A stretch of 40,806 nucleotides of DNA from Tessaracoccus bendigoensis DSM 12906 (lineage in GTDB: Bacteria; Actinomycetota; Actinomycetes; Propionibacteriales; Propionibacteriaceae), in NCBI RefSeq assembly GCF_900141915.1, contig NZ_FQZG01000034.1, positions 1 to 40,806 of the forward strand, written 5' to 3'. Below, one piece after another: positions 24,578-32,602 of this stretch. Below the pieces are notes generated by a model. That model was not told the origin of the DNA, did not search any database, and was given only the letters and a program-made list of their open reading frames with translations. How positions within the stretch are numbered: the stretch's first letter is position 1; every line of letters begins with the position of its first letter. Made by a program: the position numbers and the translations under genes.

Positions 24578-25120
24578 ATGTCACGAATTGGCAGGCTCCC
24601 CATCGCCGTTCCGTCCGGTGTGGACGTCAAGCTCGACGGTCAACAGGTCGACGTCAAGGGCCCCAAGGGCGCTCTGACGTTCACCGTCGCAGCACCCATC
24701 ACCATCGCCAAGGGTGAGGACGGCCAGCTGCAGGTTTCGCGCCCCGACGACGAGCGCGAATCGCGTTCGTTGCACGGCCTGACCCGCACCCTGGTCAACA
24801 ACATGATGATCGGCGTCACCGAGGGTTACGAGAAGAAGCTCGAAATCGTCGGCGTCGGTTACCGCGTGATCTCCAAGGGACCCAAGCAGCTCGAGTTCGC
24901 GCTCGGCTTCTCGCACCCCGTGATCGTGGACGCCCCGCAGGGCATCGAGTTCATCGTCGAGACCCCCACCCGTCTCACGGTCAAGGGCATCGACAAGCAG
25001 CTCGTCGGCGAGACGGCGGCCAACATCCGCAAGATTCGCAAGCCCGAGCCCTACAAGGGCAAGGGCGTCCGCTACGCGGGCGAGCAGGTCCGCCGCAAGG
25101 CCGGAAAGGCTGGTAAGTAA
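24578..25120 (+). CDS. rplF: 50S ribosomal protein L6
   Basis: A 180-residue L6 made of two homologous domains. [36 protein letters not shown] and the C-terminal [16 protein letters not shown] are diagnostic. It lies near the sarcin-ricin loop and the factor-binding site. GGTAAGGAGG precedes the ATG, and the stop overlaps the rplR start (TAATG). Confidence 0.98.
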   Translation: MSRIGRLPIAVPSGVDVKLDGQQVDVKGPKGALTFTVAAPITIAKGEDGQLQVSRPDDERESRSLHGLTRTLVNNMMIGVTEGYEKKLEIVGVGYRVISKGPKQLEFALGFSHPVIVDAPQGIEFIVETPTRLTVKGIDKQLVGETAANIRKIRKPEPYKGKGVRYAGEQVRRKAGKAGK

Positions 25121-25503
25121 TGGCCATCTCGATCAGGCACGACAAGTCGCTTGCTCCCAAGTCCGCTTCCCGTGCGCGCCGTCAGTTGCGCGCGCGCAAG
25201 AAGATCAACGGTTCGCCCGAACGCCCACGCCTGGTGGTCACCCGTTCGTCGCGTCACCTCTTTGTCCAGGTGATCGACGACACCGTCGGCCGTACCCTCG
25301 CATCCGCCTCCACCATGGAGGCCGATCTGCGCGCAGTTGAGGGCGATAAGTCGGACAAGGCCCGCAAGGTCGGATCCCTTATCGCCGAACGCGCCAAGGC
25401 CGCGGGTGTCGAGAACGTCGTTTTCGACCGCGCGGGCAACAAGTACCACGGACGGATCGCCGCTCTGGCCGACGCCGCCCGCGAGGCCGGGCTCGGCTTC
25501 TAA
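25120..25503 (+). CDS. rplR: 50S ribosomal protein L18
   Basis: A 127-residue L18, a 5S rRNA-binding protein. [45 protein letters not shown] and [24 protein letters not shown] are standard. It overlaps the rplF stop by one base. Confidence 0.97.
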   Translation: MAISIRHDKSLAPKSASRARRQLRARKKINGSPERPRLVVTRSSRHLFVQVIDDTVGRTLASASTMEADLRAVEGDKSDKARKVGSLIAERAKAAGVENVVFDRAGNKYHGRIAALADAAREAGLGF

Positions 25504-25528
25504 CACCACGACAGGAAAGGTTTTTACG

Positions 25529-26128
25529 ATGAGTGAAACCCAACAGCGCCGTTCAGGCGCGGGTGAGCGTCGTGGCCGTGACGATCGTCGTGGCCAGGCT
25601 CAGAAGGAAGAAAGCAAGTACCTCGAGCGCGTGGTGACCATCAACCGCGTGGCGAAGGTCGTTCAGGGCGGTCGCCGCTTCAGCTTCACGGCGCTGGTCG
25701 TCGTCGGCGACGGTGAGGGCATGGTCGGTGTCGGCTACGGAAAGGCCAAGGAGGTGCCGGCCGCGATCGCCAAGGGTGTTGAAGAGGCCAAGAAGCACTT
25801 CTTCCGCGTTCCGCTGATCCAGCGCACCATCCCGCACCCCGTGCAGGGTGAGAAGGCCGGTGGCGTCGTGCTGCTGCGTCCCGCCTCGCCCGGTACCGGT
25901 GTGATCGCCGGTGGCTCGGCCCGCGCCGTGCTCGAGTGCGCCGGGGTGCACGATGTGCTCTCCAAGTCGCTCGGTTCGTCGAACGCGATCAACGTGGTGC
26001 ACGCGACCGTCGATGCGCTCAAGCAGCTCGAGACCCCGGAGGCCGTCGCCCAGCGTCGCGGGCTCCCGGTCGAAGACGTGGCCCCGGCCGCACTGCTTCG
26101 CGCCGCAAAGGAAGGGGCGGCCAAGTAA
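25529..26128 (+). CDS. rpsE: 30S ribosomal protein S5
   Basis: A 199-residue S5, important for accuracy and the helicase activity at the mRNA entry. The N-terminal RNA-binding domain ([41 protein letters not shown]) and the C-terminal domain ([33 protein letters not shown]) are intact. A charged roughly 30-residue N-terminal extension rich in Arg, Gln and Asp precedes them. ATG 25529 follows AGGAAAGG. Confidence 0.97.
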   Translation: MSETQQRRSGAGERRGRDDRRGQAQKEESKYLERVVTINRVAKVVQGGRRFSFTALVVVGDGEGMVGVGYGKAKEVPAAIAKGVEEAKKHFFRVPLIQRTIPHPVQGEKAGGVVLLRPASPGTGVIAGGSARAVLECAGVHDVLSKSLGSSNAINVVHATVDALKQLETPEAVAQRRGLPVEDVAPAALLRAAKEGAAK

Positions 26129-26310
26129 TGGCAGACCTCAAGATCACCCAGTCAAAGTCCGGGGTGGGCGGGAAGCAGTACCAGCGCGAAACCCTGCGCA
26201 CCCTGGGCCTCAAGCGGATCGGTGACTCCGTGACGCGTGAGGATCAACCCGAGGTGCGTGGCATGCTCCGCACGGTCGCCCACCTCGTTACCGTGGAAGA
26301 GGTGAAGTGA
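26128..26310 (+). CDS. rpmD: 50S ribosomal protein L30
   Basis: A 60-residue L30 ([46 protein letters not shown]). ATG 26128 overlaps the last base of the rpsE stop (TAATG), so translation is coupled. The frame is open further upstream only inside rpsE. Confidence 0.96.
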   Translation: MADLKITQSKSGVGGKQYQRETLRTLGLKRIGDSVTREDQPEVRGMLRTVAHLVTVEEVK

Positions 26311-26312
26311 CC

Positions 26313-26753
26313 ATGTCGCTCAAGCTCCATCATCTGCGTCCTGCACCCGGCGCCAAGACCGAGAAGACTCGTGTCGGCCGTGGTGAAGGCTCGAAGGGTA
26401 AGACCGCCGGTCGTGGCACCAAGGGCACCGGTGCGCGCAAGAACGTTCCTCAGAACTTCGAGGGCGGCCAGATGCCGCTGCACATGCGCCTGCCGAAGCT
26501 CAAGGGCTTCAAGAACCCGTTCCGGGTCGAGTTCCAGGTCGTCAACGTCGGTCGCCTTGCCGAACTGTTCCCCAACGGTGGCGACGTCACCGTCGCGGAC
26601 CTGGTCGAGGCCGGCGCCGTGCGTGACGGCTCGCTCGTCAAGGTGCTCGGCAGCGGCGACGTCTCGGTCGCCCTCAAGGTGAGCGCCAACGCGTTCTCCG
26701 GTTCGGCGAAGGCCAAGCTGGAGGCCGCTGGCGGTTCCGCCACCGAGGTCTGA
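26313..26753 (+). CDS. rplO: 50S ribosomal protein L15
   Basis: A 146-residue L15, an early-binding 50S assembly protein. [39 protein letters not shown] and [18 protein letters not shown] are standard. ATG 26313 is given; GTG 26307 overlaps the rpmD stop and is also possible, since GAAGAGG (26296-26302) sits between good distances for the two. It is the last gene of the spc unit and is followed by a terminator-like hairpin. Confidence 0.96.
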   Translation: MSLKLHHLRPAPGAKTEKTRVGRGEGSKGKTAGRGTKGTGARKNVPQNFEGGQMPLHMRLPKLKGFKNPFRVEFQVVNVGRLAELFPNGGDVTVADLVEAGAVRDGSLVKVLGSGDVSVALKVSANAFSGSAKAKLEAAGGSATEV

Positions 26754-26771
26754 GACTTCCAGATTCACCGC

Positions 26772-26807
26772 TGAAGGGCGGTCCCGGTTCGCCGGGACCG
26801 CCCTTCA
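26772..26807 (+). terminator. Perfect 16-bp hairpin after rplO
   Basis: TGAAGGGCGGTCCCGG (26772-26787), a TTCG loop, and CCGGGACCGCCCTTCA (26792-26807). It has no T-run, as is common for actinobacterial terminators. It separates the spc genes from secY. Confidence 0.82.
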
Positions 26808-26845
26808 ATGCGTCTCAGGTGTGCAACGAAGATGGAAGGGGAGTT

Positions 26846-26873
26846 TTGGTGGGGCGGCAGGCCTTGATAGGCT
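26846..26873 (+). promoter_or_regulatory. Candidate promoter of secY
   Basis: TTGGTG (26846-26851), a 16-nt spacer and TAGGCT (26868-26873). A start near 26880 gives a leader of about 55 nt. It lies directly after the rplO terminator, supporting separate control of secY. Confidence 0.45.
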
Positions 26874-26934
26874 GCGAGGGTTGTCGTGCCCCAGGGTGCG
26901 TCGTTACCCCGTTGTCAGTTGAAAGTAGATCTGG

Positions 26935-28248
26935 ATGCTCTCCGCACTTGCAAACGCGTTGAAGACGCCGGACCTTCGCAAGAAGCTCCTCTTCACGCTG
27001 GGCATTCTCGTCCTGTTCCGTCTCGGTTCCACCATTCCGACCCCGAACGTGAACATGGCCCGCATCGATCAGTGTCTGGCCGCGGCCACCACCGGCGACC
27101 GGGCCGGCATCTACAACATCGTCAACCTGTTCTCGGGTGGGGCGCTCCTGCAGCTGACGATCTTCGCGTTGGGCATCATGCCCTACATCACCAGCTCGAT
27201 CATTCTGCAGTTGCTCACCGTGGTGATCCCGCGGTTGGAAGCGCTGAAGAAGGAAGGCGCCTCCGGGCAGGCGAAGATCACCGAATACACGCGTTACCTG
27301 ACCCTCGTGCTCGCCGTCCTCAACGCCTCCGCATACGTCACGATGGCGCGGACCGGCCAACTGCTGCCCGGCTGTGACGGGGTGCTCTACTCCGACGAAC
27401 TGTTCGCGCTGATCGTGATGATCCTGATCATGACCGCAGGCACCGTCGTGATCATGTGGATGGGCGAGCTGATCACCGACCGCGGCGTCGGAAACGGCAT
27501 GTCGATCATGATCTTCACGCAGATCGCCGCCAGCTTCCCCGCAGGCATGTGGTCCATCAAGCAGGGCCACCAGGGAATCACCGGTTGGGTGCTGTTCTTC
27601 GTGGTGCTCGGCCTCGGCCTACTTGTCATGCTCGGCATCATCTGGGTTGAGCAGGGGCAGCGCCGCATCCCGGTGCAGTACGCCAAGCGCATGGTCGGAC
27701 GCCGCCTCGTGGGCGGGTCCACCACCTATATCCCGCTGAAGGTAAACCAATCGGGCGTCATCCCGGTCATCTTCGCCTCGTCGATCATGTACCTGCCGGT
27801 TCTGTATGCGACCTTCCGCCCCGAAGGCGCCATCTCGGAATGGATCAACGCCAACTTCTCCGGCACGGGCATGTACTCGTGGACCTACAGCCTTCTGCAG
27901 TTCGTCCTCATCATCGCCTTCTGCTACTTCTACGTGTCGATCACCTTCAACCCCGAAGAAGTTTCCGACAACATGAAGAAGTACGGCGGATTCATCCCGG
28001 GCATCCGGGCAGGCAAGCCGACCGAGAGATATCTCGCCTACGTCTTGTCGCGCCTCACCGCCCCCGGCTCGCTGTACCTGGCCGTCATCGCTCTGATCCC
28101 GACTATCGCGTTCATGGCGGTCGGAGCGCAGCAGAACTTCCCGTTCGGCGGCACCTCGATCCTGATCATCGTCGGCGTCGGTCTTGATACCGTGAAGAAG
28201 ATCGAGAGCCAGCTCCAGCAGCGCAACTGCGAGGGTTTCCTGAAGTGA
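26935..28248 (+). CDS. secY: Preprotein translocase subunit SecY
   Basis: A 437-residue polytopic inner-membrane protein with ten hydrophobic segments, forming the protein-conducting channel with SecE and SecG. Motifs include [19 protein letters not shown] at TM1, the [25 protein letters not shown] plug/TM2 region, [10 protein letters not shown], and the cytosolic loop YAKRMVGRR used for SecA and ribosome docking. Length is as usual (about 440). ATG 26935 has a weak ribosome site. The GTG start of adk overlaps its TGA, so secY and adk are coupled. Confidence 0.98.
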   Translation: MLSALANALKTPDLRKKLLFTLGILVLFRLGSTIPTPNVNMARIDQCLAAATTGDRAGIYNIVNLFSGGALLQLTIFALGIMPYITSSIILQLLTVVIPRLEALKKEGASGQAKITEYTRYLTLVLAVLNASAYVTMARTGQLLPGCDGVLYSDELFALIVMILIMTAGTVVIMWMGELITDRGVGNGMSIMIFTQIAASFPAGMWSIKQGHQGITGWVLFFVVLGLGLLVMLGIIWVEQGQRRIPVQYAKRMVGRRLVGGSTTYIPLKVNQSGVIPVIFASSIMYLPVLYATFRPEGAISEWINANFSGTGMYSWTYSLLQFVLIIAFCYFYVSITFNPEEVSDNMKKYGGFIPGIRAGKPTERYLAYVLSRLTAPGSLYLAVIALIPTIAFMAVGAQQNFPFGGTSILIIVGVGLDTVKKIESQLQQRNCEGFLK

Positions 28249-28820
28249 AGCTTCTGATCATGGGAGCGCCGGGGGCCGGGAAAGGCACCCAGGCGACCGC
28301 CCTGGCTGAACGTTACGGCGTACCCGCCATCTCCACCGGCGACATCTTCCGGTACAACATCGCGAACAAGACACCGCTCGGCGTCAAGGTGAAGGCGATC
28401 ATTGATGCTGGGGAGTACGTTCCCGATGATGTCACCGAGGAGATCGTCGCCGCCCGGCTGGCCGAACCCGACTGTGACGCCGGTTTCCTGCTCGACGGTT
28501 TCCCCCGCACCATGCACCAGGTGCACTTCCTTGACACCTACCTGTCCGGTCGGGGGGAGCAACTCGACGCCGTAGTCTCGCTGCTGGTCGAGCCCGAGGC
28601 ACTGGTGCAGCGGCTCTTGGCCCGTGCTGAGATCGAGGGACGCGCCGACGACAACGAAGACACCATCCGACGCCGCATGGAGGTCTACGCGGGCCAGACG
28701 GCCCCGCTCCTGTTCCACTACGAGAACAAGAGGCTCCTGGTAGAGGTTGAGGGGACCGGGACGGTCGAGGAGGTTCGGCAGCGGATGTTCGAACTCGTCG
28801 ACGCCCGCGTCGAGGCCTGA
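28245..28820 (+). CDS. adk: Adenylate kinase
   Basis: A 191-residue adenylate kinase (ATP + AMP to 2 ADP) in the cytoplasm. The P-loop GAPGAGKGT (residues 7-15), STGDIFRYN, and LLDGFPRT for AMP binding are present. The LID is the short form ([17 protein letters not shown]), without the zinc-binding cysteines seen in some long-form enzymes. GTG 28245 overlaps the secY stop by 4 nt. The secY-adk-map order is common in actinobacteria. Confidence 0.97.
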   Translation: MKLLIMGAPGAGKGTQATALAERYGVPAISTGDIFRYNIANKTPLGVKVKAIIDAGEYVPDDVTEEIVAARLAEPDCDAGFLLDGFPRTMHQVHFLDTYLSGRGEQLDAVVSLLVEPEALVQRLLARAEIEGRADDNEDTIRRRMEVYAGQTAPLLFHYENKRLLVEVEGTGTVEEVRQRMFELVDARVEA

Positions 28821-28822
28821 GA

Positions 28823-29644
28823 GTGGTGGCCATCGAGGTCAAGTCCGTCGACGAGCTGAGGCTCATGCGCAGGGCAGGTCTCGTCGTGGCCGAAGGGTTG
28901 CGTGCGATGTGCGCGGCCGCTGTGAAGGGTGCCACCACCGGTGACCTCGACGCCATCGGGCGTGAGGTGCTCGCGCGGGCCGGCGCCAGGTCATCCTTCC
29001 TTGGGTATGGCGCTGAGTACGGTGCCCCGTTCCCTGCCGTTGCCTGCATCTCGGTGAACGAGGAGTTGGTCCACGGCATCCCCGGCGAGCGTCGGCTGGT
29101 GGACGGCGACGTCGTCTCGATCGACTTCGGCGCCATCGTCCAGGGTTGGCACGGAGATGCGGCCCGCACCGTCATCGTCGGCCCGGCCGACCCGCTCGAC
29201 GAGGCGCTCGTAGACGCCACGCGCGGCGCGTTCTGGTCAGGTGCCCGGGCGGCCGTCGAAGGCAACCGGGTCTCAGATGTGTCCAAGGCCATCGAGGGAT
29301 ACGTGAAGGGCCTGCCGAGGCGCTACGGCACGCTTCGGGAGTACACCGGTCACGGGATCGGTACCGAGATGCACATGGCGCCGGACGTGCCGAACTGGTA
29401 CCGACCCAGGCCGACTCCCCGGCTGCGCCCCGGAATGGCCATCGCGATCGAGCCGATGCTGACGCTCGGCACGCATCAGACCTTGGAACTCGACGATGAG
29501 TGGACCGTCGTGAGTCGCGACGGGGCACGCGGATCGCACTGGGAGAACACCGTGGCTGTGACCTCCGGTGGGGCCTGGGTGCTGACCGAGCCCGACGGTG
29601 GGGCCTCGGGGCTCGGCGACCTGTTTGCCCCGCTCGCGGACTGA
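28823..29644 (+). CDS. map: Methionine aminopeptidase, type I
   Basis: A 273-residue metalloprotease that removes the initiator Met from nascent proteins. Metal ligands are in DFGAIVQGWHGDAART (two Asp), GHGIGTEMH (His), IEPML (Glu) and HWENTVAVT (Glu); VHGIPGE holds a further active-site His. There is no N-terminal zinc-finger or SH3-binding extension. GTG 28823 is 7 nt after GAGG; GTG 28826 is an alternative. It starts 2 nt after adk. Actinobacteria commonly have a second map gene elsewhere. Confidence 0.96.
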   Translation: MVAIEVKSVDELRLMRRAGLVVAEGLRAMCAAAVKGATTGDLDAIGREVLARAGARSSFLGYGAEYGAPFPAVACISVNEELVHGIPGERRLVDGDVVSIDFGAIVQGWHGDAARTVIVGPADPLDEALVDATRGAFWSGARAAVEGNRVSDVSKAIEGYVKGLPRRYGTLREYTGHGIGTEMHMAPDVPNWYRPRPTPRLRPGMAIAIEPMLTLGTHQTLELDDEWTVVSRDGARGSHWENTVAVTSGGAWVLTEPDGGASGLGDLFAPLAD

Positions 29645-29663
29645 GGCGACCTCGCCGCGCGCC

Positions 29664-29669
29664 TATGAT
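29664..29669 (+). promoter_or_regulatory. Possible -10 box for a leaderless transcript
   Basis: TATGAT at 29664-29669 ends 7 nt before ATG 29677, the spacing expected when transcription begins at the A of the start codon. CTGAGG lies 17 nt further upstream as a partial -35. No Shine-Dalgarno sequence precedes this ATG, consistent with leaderless translation, which is common in actinobacteria. Confidence 0.45.
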
Positions 29670-29676
29670 TGGGCGC

Positions 29677-30039
29677 ATGGCCCTGCCACCAAGCTCGAAG
29701 TACCTCCAGCGTGCCGGTGATCTCGTCGATGACCTCGAACGCGACTCTCTCACGCAGCGCCTCAACGACGCCTACGGCGACGGCAGGATCGTCCACGACG
29801 ACTACTCCGCGGCAATGGACATCGTGTACGCCGCTCGAACCCTTGGCGACCTGGTCCCCGTCATCGAGAAGCTGCCCGCCGCTGCAGACAACACCCCCGC
29901 CATCGTGGATCAAGGCAATCTGCCGGCCGGGAGGGTCGGCGAAGCGCGCAACGTGGCCCCTATGGCGTTCGCCGTCGCTGTGGTGGGTGTGGTTCTCATC
30001 GCGGTGTTGGCTGTACTGATCGCGGTCCTGCTGTTCTGA
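29677..30039 (+). CDS. DUF1707 domain membrane-anchored protein
   Basis: A 120-residue protein. Residues about 10-65 fit DUF1707 (LVDDLERDSLTQRLNDAYGDGRI, DYSAAMDIVYAARTLGDLVPVIEKLP), a short helical domain widespread in actinobacteria and found near the N-terminus of small membrane proteins. A single C-terminal membrane helix follows (FAVAVVGVVLIAVLAVLIAVLLF). The molecular function is unknown. It sits between map and infA, a position not usually filled in this cluster, and probably has its own promoter with a leaderless start. Confidence 0.75.
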   Translation: MALPPSSKYLQRAGDLVDDLERDSLTQRLNDAYGDGRIVHDDYSAAMDIVYAARTLGDLVPVIEKLPAAADNTPAIVDQGNLPAGRVGEARNVAPMAFAVAVVGVVLIAVLAVLIAVLLF

Positions 30040-30138
30040 ATCTGCCGACCCGTAGGGTTGCCCTCCGACTGGACGGAGCAGGCGATGCAGCATCTGCCGC
30101 TACCCGGGCGGAGAGTGGGGCCATCCGGTGGCGGTCAT

Positions 30139-30167
30139 TTGGTTGCGGCCGCACTCAAGCGTAAACT
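30139..30167 (+). promoter_or_regulatory. Candidate promoter of infA
   Basis: TTGGTT (30139-30144), a 17-nt spacer and TAAACT (30162-30167), 61 nt before the infA start. Upstream, a CTCCG-CGGAG stem near 30065-30080 may end the preceding transcript. Confidence 0.55.
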
Positions 30168-30228
30168 GCACTGTTGGAGTATCATTCGGTGCCCGTCAGG
30201 GGCGCCGGACAAACAAGATTGAGAGTAC

Positions 30229-30450
30229 ATGGCGAAGAAAGAAGGAGCACTCGAGCTTGAGGGCACCGTGGTTGAGGCGCTGCCCAACGCGATGTTCCGG
30301 GTCGAGTTGGCCAATGGCCACAAGGTCCTCACCACCATCAGCGGCAAGATGCGCCAGCACTACATCCGCATCCTGCCGGCAGACCGCGTCGTCGTGGAGC
30401 TGTCGCCCTACGACCTGACCCGTGGCCGCATCGTCTACCGGCACAAGTAG
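30229..30450 (+). CDS. infA: Translation initiation factor IF-1
   Basis: A 73-residue OB-fold protein that binds the ribosomal A site during initiation. [51 protein letters not shown] and [14 protein letters not shown] cover the whole family. It is flanked by its own promoter and a terminator, so it may be expressed apart from rpmJ and the alpha operon. Confidence 0.98.
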   Translation: MAKKEGALELEGTVVEALPNAMFRVELANGHKVLTTISGKMRQHYIRILPADRVVVELSPYDLTRGRIVYRHK

Positions 30451-30470
30451 ACCCTGCCTGTCAGATCTGG

Positions 30471-30505
30471 GCGCGCCCACCCCATCCAGGGGAGGGGCGC
30501 GCTTT
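30471..30505 (+). terminator. Terminator after infA
   Basis: GCGCGCCCACCCC (30471-30483) pairs with GGGGAGGGGCGCGC (ending near 30501) with a small mismatch and bulge and a loop of about 5 nt, followed by TTTC. It starts 20 nt after the infA stop. Confidence 0.75.
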
Positions 30506-30519
30506 CGTATGTCCAGGAT

Positions 30520-30548
30520 TTGGGAAGAGGCCCGGTGTGGCCTAGACT
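30520..30548 (+). promoter_or_regulatory. Candidate promoter of rpmJ and the alpha operon
   Basis: TTGGGA (30520-30525), a 17-nt spacer and TAGACT (30543-30548), 117 nt before rpmJ. It follows the infA terminator directly. The -10 is identical to that of the spc candidate. Confidence 0.55.
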
Positions 30549-30665
30549 GACTCGTCGGTCGTCTATGCCCGGGAACGTCTCTGCGTGCCTGGGAAATGTG
30601 GCCACTCACCATCCGATTGGGGCTCCTCAAGGTGTCTCCCAGTCGCCGATTGAAAGGTTGCTCGA

Positions 30666-30779
30666 ATGAAGGTTCAGCCGAGCGTCAAGACGATCTGCGA
30701 CAAGTGCAAGGTCATCCGCCGGCACGGTCGTGTGATGGTGATCTGCGAGAACCCGCGTCACAAGCAGCGCCAGGGCTGA
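30666..30779 (+). CDS. rpmJ: 50S ribosomal protein L36 (zinc-binding form)
   Basis: A 37-residue L36, [14 protein letters not shown] onward, ending HKQRQG. It carries the zinc ribbon Cys11, Cys14, Cys27 and His32, so it is the zinc-containing form. GAAAGGT lies upstream of ATG 30666. It lies between infA and rpsM as in many bacteria. Confidence 0.96.
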   Translation: MKVQPSVKTICDKCKVIRRHGRVMVICENPRHKQRQG

Positions 30780-31031
30780 TCCCCTGACCGGTCCACGCGG
30801 GCCAGGCAGATCATTGCGGAAAGGGTTGGTCCCCACCCCGCCGACAACAACTGAAGCAACGTGAACGCAAGGCTCCCTCCGGGAGTTCCACCCTTGGACG
30901 AAGGCCAAGGCCCCGTCGACACCCGCAGAGTGGTGTCACAGGCAACGGGGACGCGTCGCGCCACACACCTTCGCGGTCCGTGACCGGGTTCGAACGAACC
31001 AGGACCGATTGATTTGGAAAGGTACCGCCTG
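30780..31031 (+). promoter_or_regulatory. Structured leader of rpsM, candidate cis-regulatory RNA
   Basis: 252 nt without a gene, rich in perfect inverted repeats. CTCCC-TCC-GGGAG lies at 30873-30885. CCTTGG (30892-30897) pairs with CCAAGG (30905-30910). CCCCGT (30911-30916) pairs with ACGGGG (30945-30950) and encloses GACACC (30918-30923) with GGTGTC (30932-30937). GGTCC (30975-30979) pairs with GGACC (31002-31006) and encloses GGTTCG-AA-CGAACC (30987-31000). The last stem ends 25 nt before the ATG, so it could affect ribosome access. In E. coli S4 represses the alpha operon through its rpsM leader; a similar feedback here is inference. Confidence 0.55.
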
Positions 31032-31406
31032 ATGGCACGCCTCGTTGGTGTTGACCTCCCGCGCGAAAAGCGCCTTGAGGTCGCACTCACCTACATTTTC
31101 GGCATCGGTAAGACCCGTGCCGCCGAGACCCTCGCCGCCACCGGAGTGAGCGGCGATCTGCGAGTCCACCAGCTCACCGACGACCAACTCGTCGCGCTGC
31201 GCGATTTCATCGAGGGCAACTATGAGATCGAGGGCGACCTCCGACGCTCCGTTGCCGCCGACATCCGCCGCAAGGTCGAGATCGGCAACTACCAGGGCCG
31301 TCGCCACCGCAGTGGCCTACCGGTCCGTGGTCAGCGCACCCGGACGAATGCGCGCACCCGCAAGGGCAAGAAGAAGGCCGTCGCTGGCAAGAAGAAGGCA
31401 CGCTGA
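31032..31406 (+). CDS. rpsM: 30S ribosomal protein S13
   Basis: A 124-residue S13, in the 30S head, contacting the P-site tRNA and the 50[30 protein letters not shown], the helix-two-turns-helix core, and [28 protein letters not shown] are diagnostic; a Lys-rich tail follows. ATG 31032 follows GGAAAGG. It is preceded by the long structured leader. Confidence 0.98.
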   Translation: MARLVGVDLPREKRLEVALTYIFGIGKTRAAETLAATGVSGDLRVHQLTDDQLVALRDFIEGNYEIEGDLRRSVAADIRRKVEIGNYQGRRHRSGLPVRGQRTRTNARTRKGKKKAVAGKKKAR

Positions 31407-31449
31407 CCCTCGGGTGAGCGCCTCTTAAGGACTCAAGGAGAAAGACTTT

Positions 31450-31857
31450 ATGGCTACTGCAAGCCGCAAGGCGGCCGCCAAGACCAAGGTGCGCCGCAAG
31501 GAGAAGAAGAATGTGCTCGCCGGACAGGCGCACATCAAGAGCACGTTCAACAACACGATCATCTCGATCACCGATCCCACGGGTGCGGTGATCGCGTGGG
31601 CCTCTGCCGGCACCGTCGGTTTCAAGGGCTCCCGCAAGTCGACCCCGTTCGCCGCGCAGATGGCCGCCGAGGCCGCCGGTCGCCGCGCGATGGAGCACGG
31701 CATGAAACGTGTCGACGTGTTCGTCAAGGGTCCCGGTTCCGGCCGTGAGACCGCGATCCGTTCGCTCGGCGCCGTGGGCCTCGAGGTCGGTGCCATCTCG
31801 GATGTCACCCCCGTGCCCCACAATGGCACCCGCCCGCCCAAGCGTCGTCGCGTCTGA
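31450..31857 (+). CDS. rpsK: 30S ribosomal protein S11
   Basis: A 135-residue S11 on the 30S platform near the E site. [41 protein letters not shown] and [18 protein letters not shown] are standard, after a basic N-terminus. It starts 43 nt after rpsM, with AAGGAG upstream. Confidence 0.98.
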   Translation: MATASRKAAAKTKVRRKEKKNVLAGQAHIKSTFNNTIISITDPTGAVIAWASAGTVGFKGSRKSTPFAAQMAAEAAGRRAMEHGMKRVDVFVKGPGSGRETAIRSLGAVGLEVGAISDVTPVPHNGTRPPKRRRV

Positions 31858-31884
31858 TCGCCGGGATAGGAAAGGACTAGCACC

Positions 31885-32490
31885 ATGGCTCGTTACACAG
31901 GCCCGATCACCAAGAAGTCCCGTCGCCTCGGGACCGACCTCGTCGGCAACGACAAGGCATTCGAGCGTCGTCCGTACCCCCCGGGTGTGCATGGACGCGG
32001 TCGCACCAAGGACTCCGAATACTCGCTGCAGCTCAAGGAGAAGCAGAAGGCCCGTTACGCGTACGGCGTGCTCGAGAAGCAGTTCCGTCGCTACTACGAA
32101 GAGGCCGATCGCTACCCGGGTAAGACCGGCGACCGGCTGCTCCAGATCCTGGAGTCCCGGCTCGACAACGTGGTCTACCGCGCTGGCTTCGCGGCCACGC
32201 GTCGCCAGGCCCGCCAACTCGTCGTGCACGGCCACTTCGTCGTCAACGGGGTCCGCGTCAACATCCCGTCCTACCGGGTCCGCGCCCACGACATCATCGA
32301 TGTCGCGGAGAAGTCGCTCAACCTGACCCCGTTCGTCATCGCCCGTGAGACCCACGGCGAGCGCACGGTTCCTGCTTGGCTTGAGGCCCGTCCGAACCGG
32401 ATGCGGATCCTCGTGCACCAGCTCCCCGTCCGCGAGCAGATCGTGGTCGACGTGGCTGAGCAGATGATCGTCGAGCTCTACTCGAAGTAA
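31885..32490 (+). CDS. rpsD: 30S ribosomal protein S4 (zinc-free type)
   Basis: A 201-residue S4, a primary 16S-binding protein. ARYTGPITKKSRRLGTDL, the YPPGVHGRGRTKDSEY segment and the S4 RNA-binding domain (RLDNVVYRAGFAATRRQARQLVVHGH) are clear. The N-terminal region lacks the cysteines of zinc-binding S4 proteins, unlike the zinc-type S14 and L36 in this cluster. AGGAAAGG lies upstream. A hairpin follows before rpoA. Confidence 0.98.
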   Translation: MARYTGPITKKSRRLGTDLVGNDKAFERRPYPPGVHGRGRTKDSEYSLQLKEKQKARYAYGVLEKQFRRYYEEADRYPGKTGDRLLQILESRLDNVVYRAGFAATRRQARQLVVHGHFVVNGVRVNIPSYRVRAHDIIDVAEKSLNLTPFVIARETHGERTVPAWLEARPNRMRILVHQLPVREQIVVDVAEQMIVELYSK

Positions 32491-32498
32491 TCACCCAG

Positions 32499-32526
32499 GT
32501 TGCGGTGGCCACCCGGCCACCGCAAC
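32499..32526 (+). terminator. Hairpin between rpsD and rpoA
   Basis: GTTGCGGTGGCC (32499-32510), an ACCC loop and GGCCACCGCAAC (32515-32526) form a perfect 12-bp stem, starting 8 nt after the rpsD stop. No T-run follows. It could be a partial terminator or an RNA-processing or stability element that sets the rpoA level relative to the ribosomal proteins. Confidence 0.55.
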
Positions 32527-32602
32527 ACCTGTGGCCAAACGTTTTGCGGCCACACCTCACATCGCGTCATCAAATAGCGGTTGACGCGGGAAGGAACAGT
32601 CC

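Noticed and set aside
30987-31000. GGTTCGAA motif resembling a tRNA T-loop
   Set aside because: No acceptor stem, anticodon arm or D arm could be placed around it; it is better explained as part of a nested stem in the rpsM leader.
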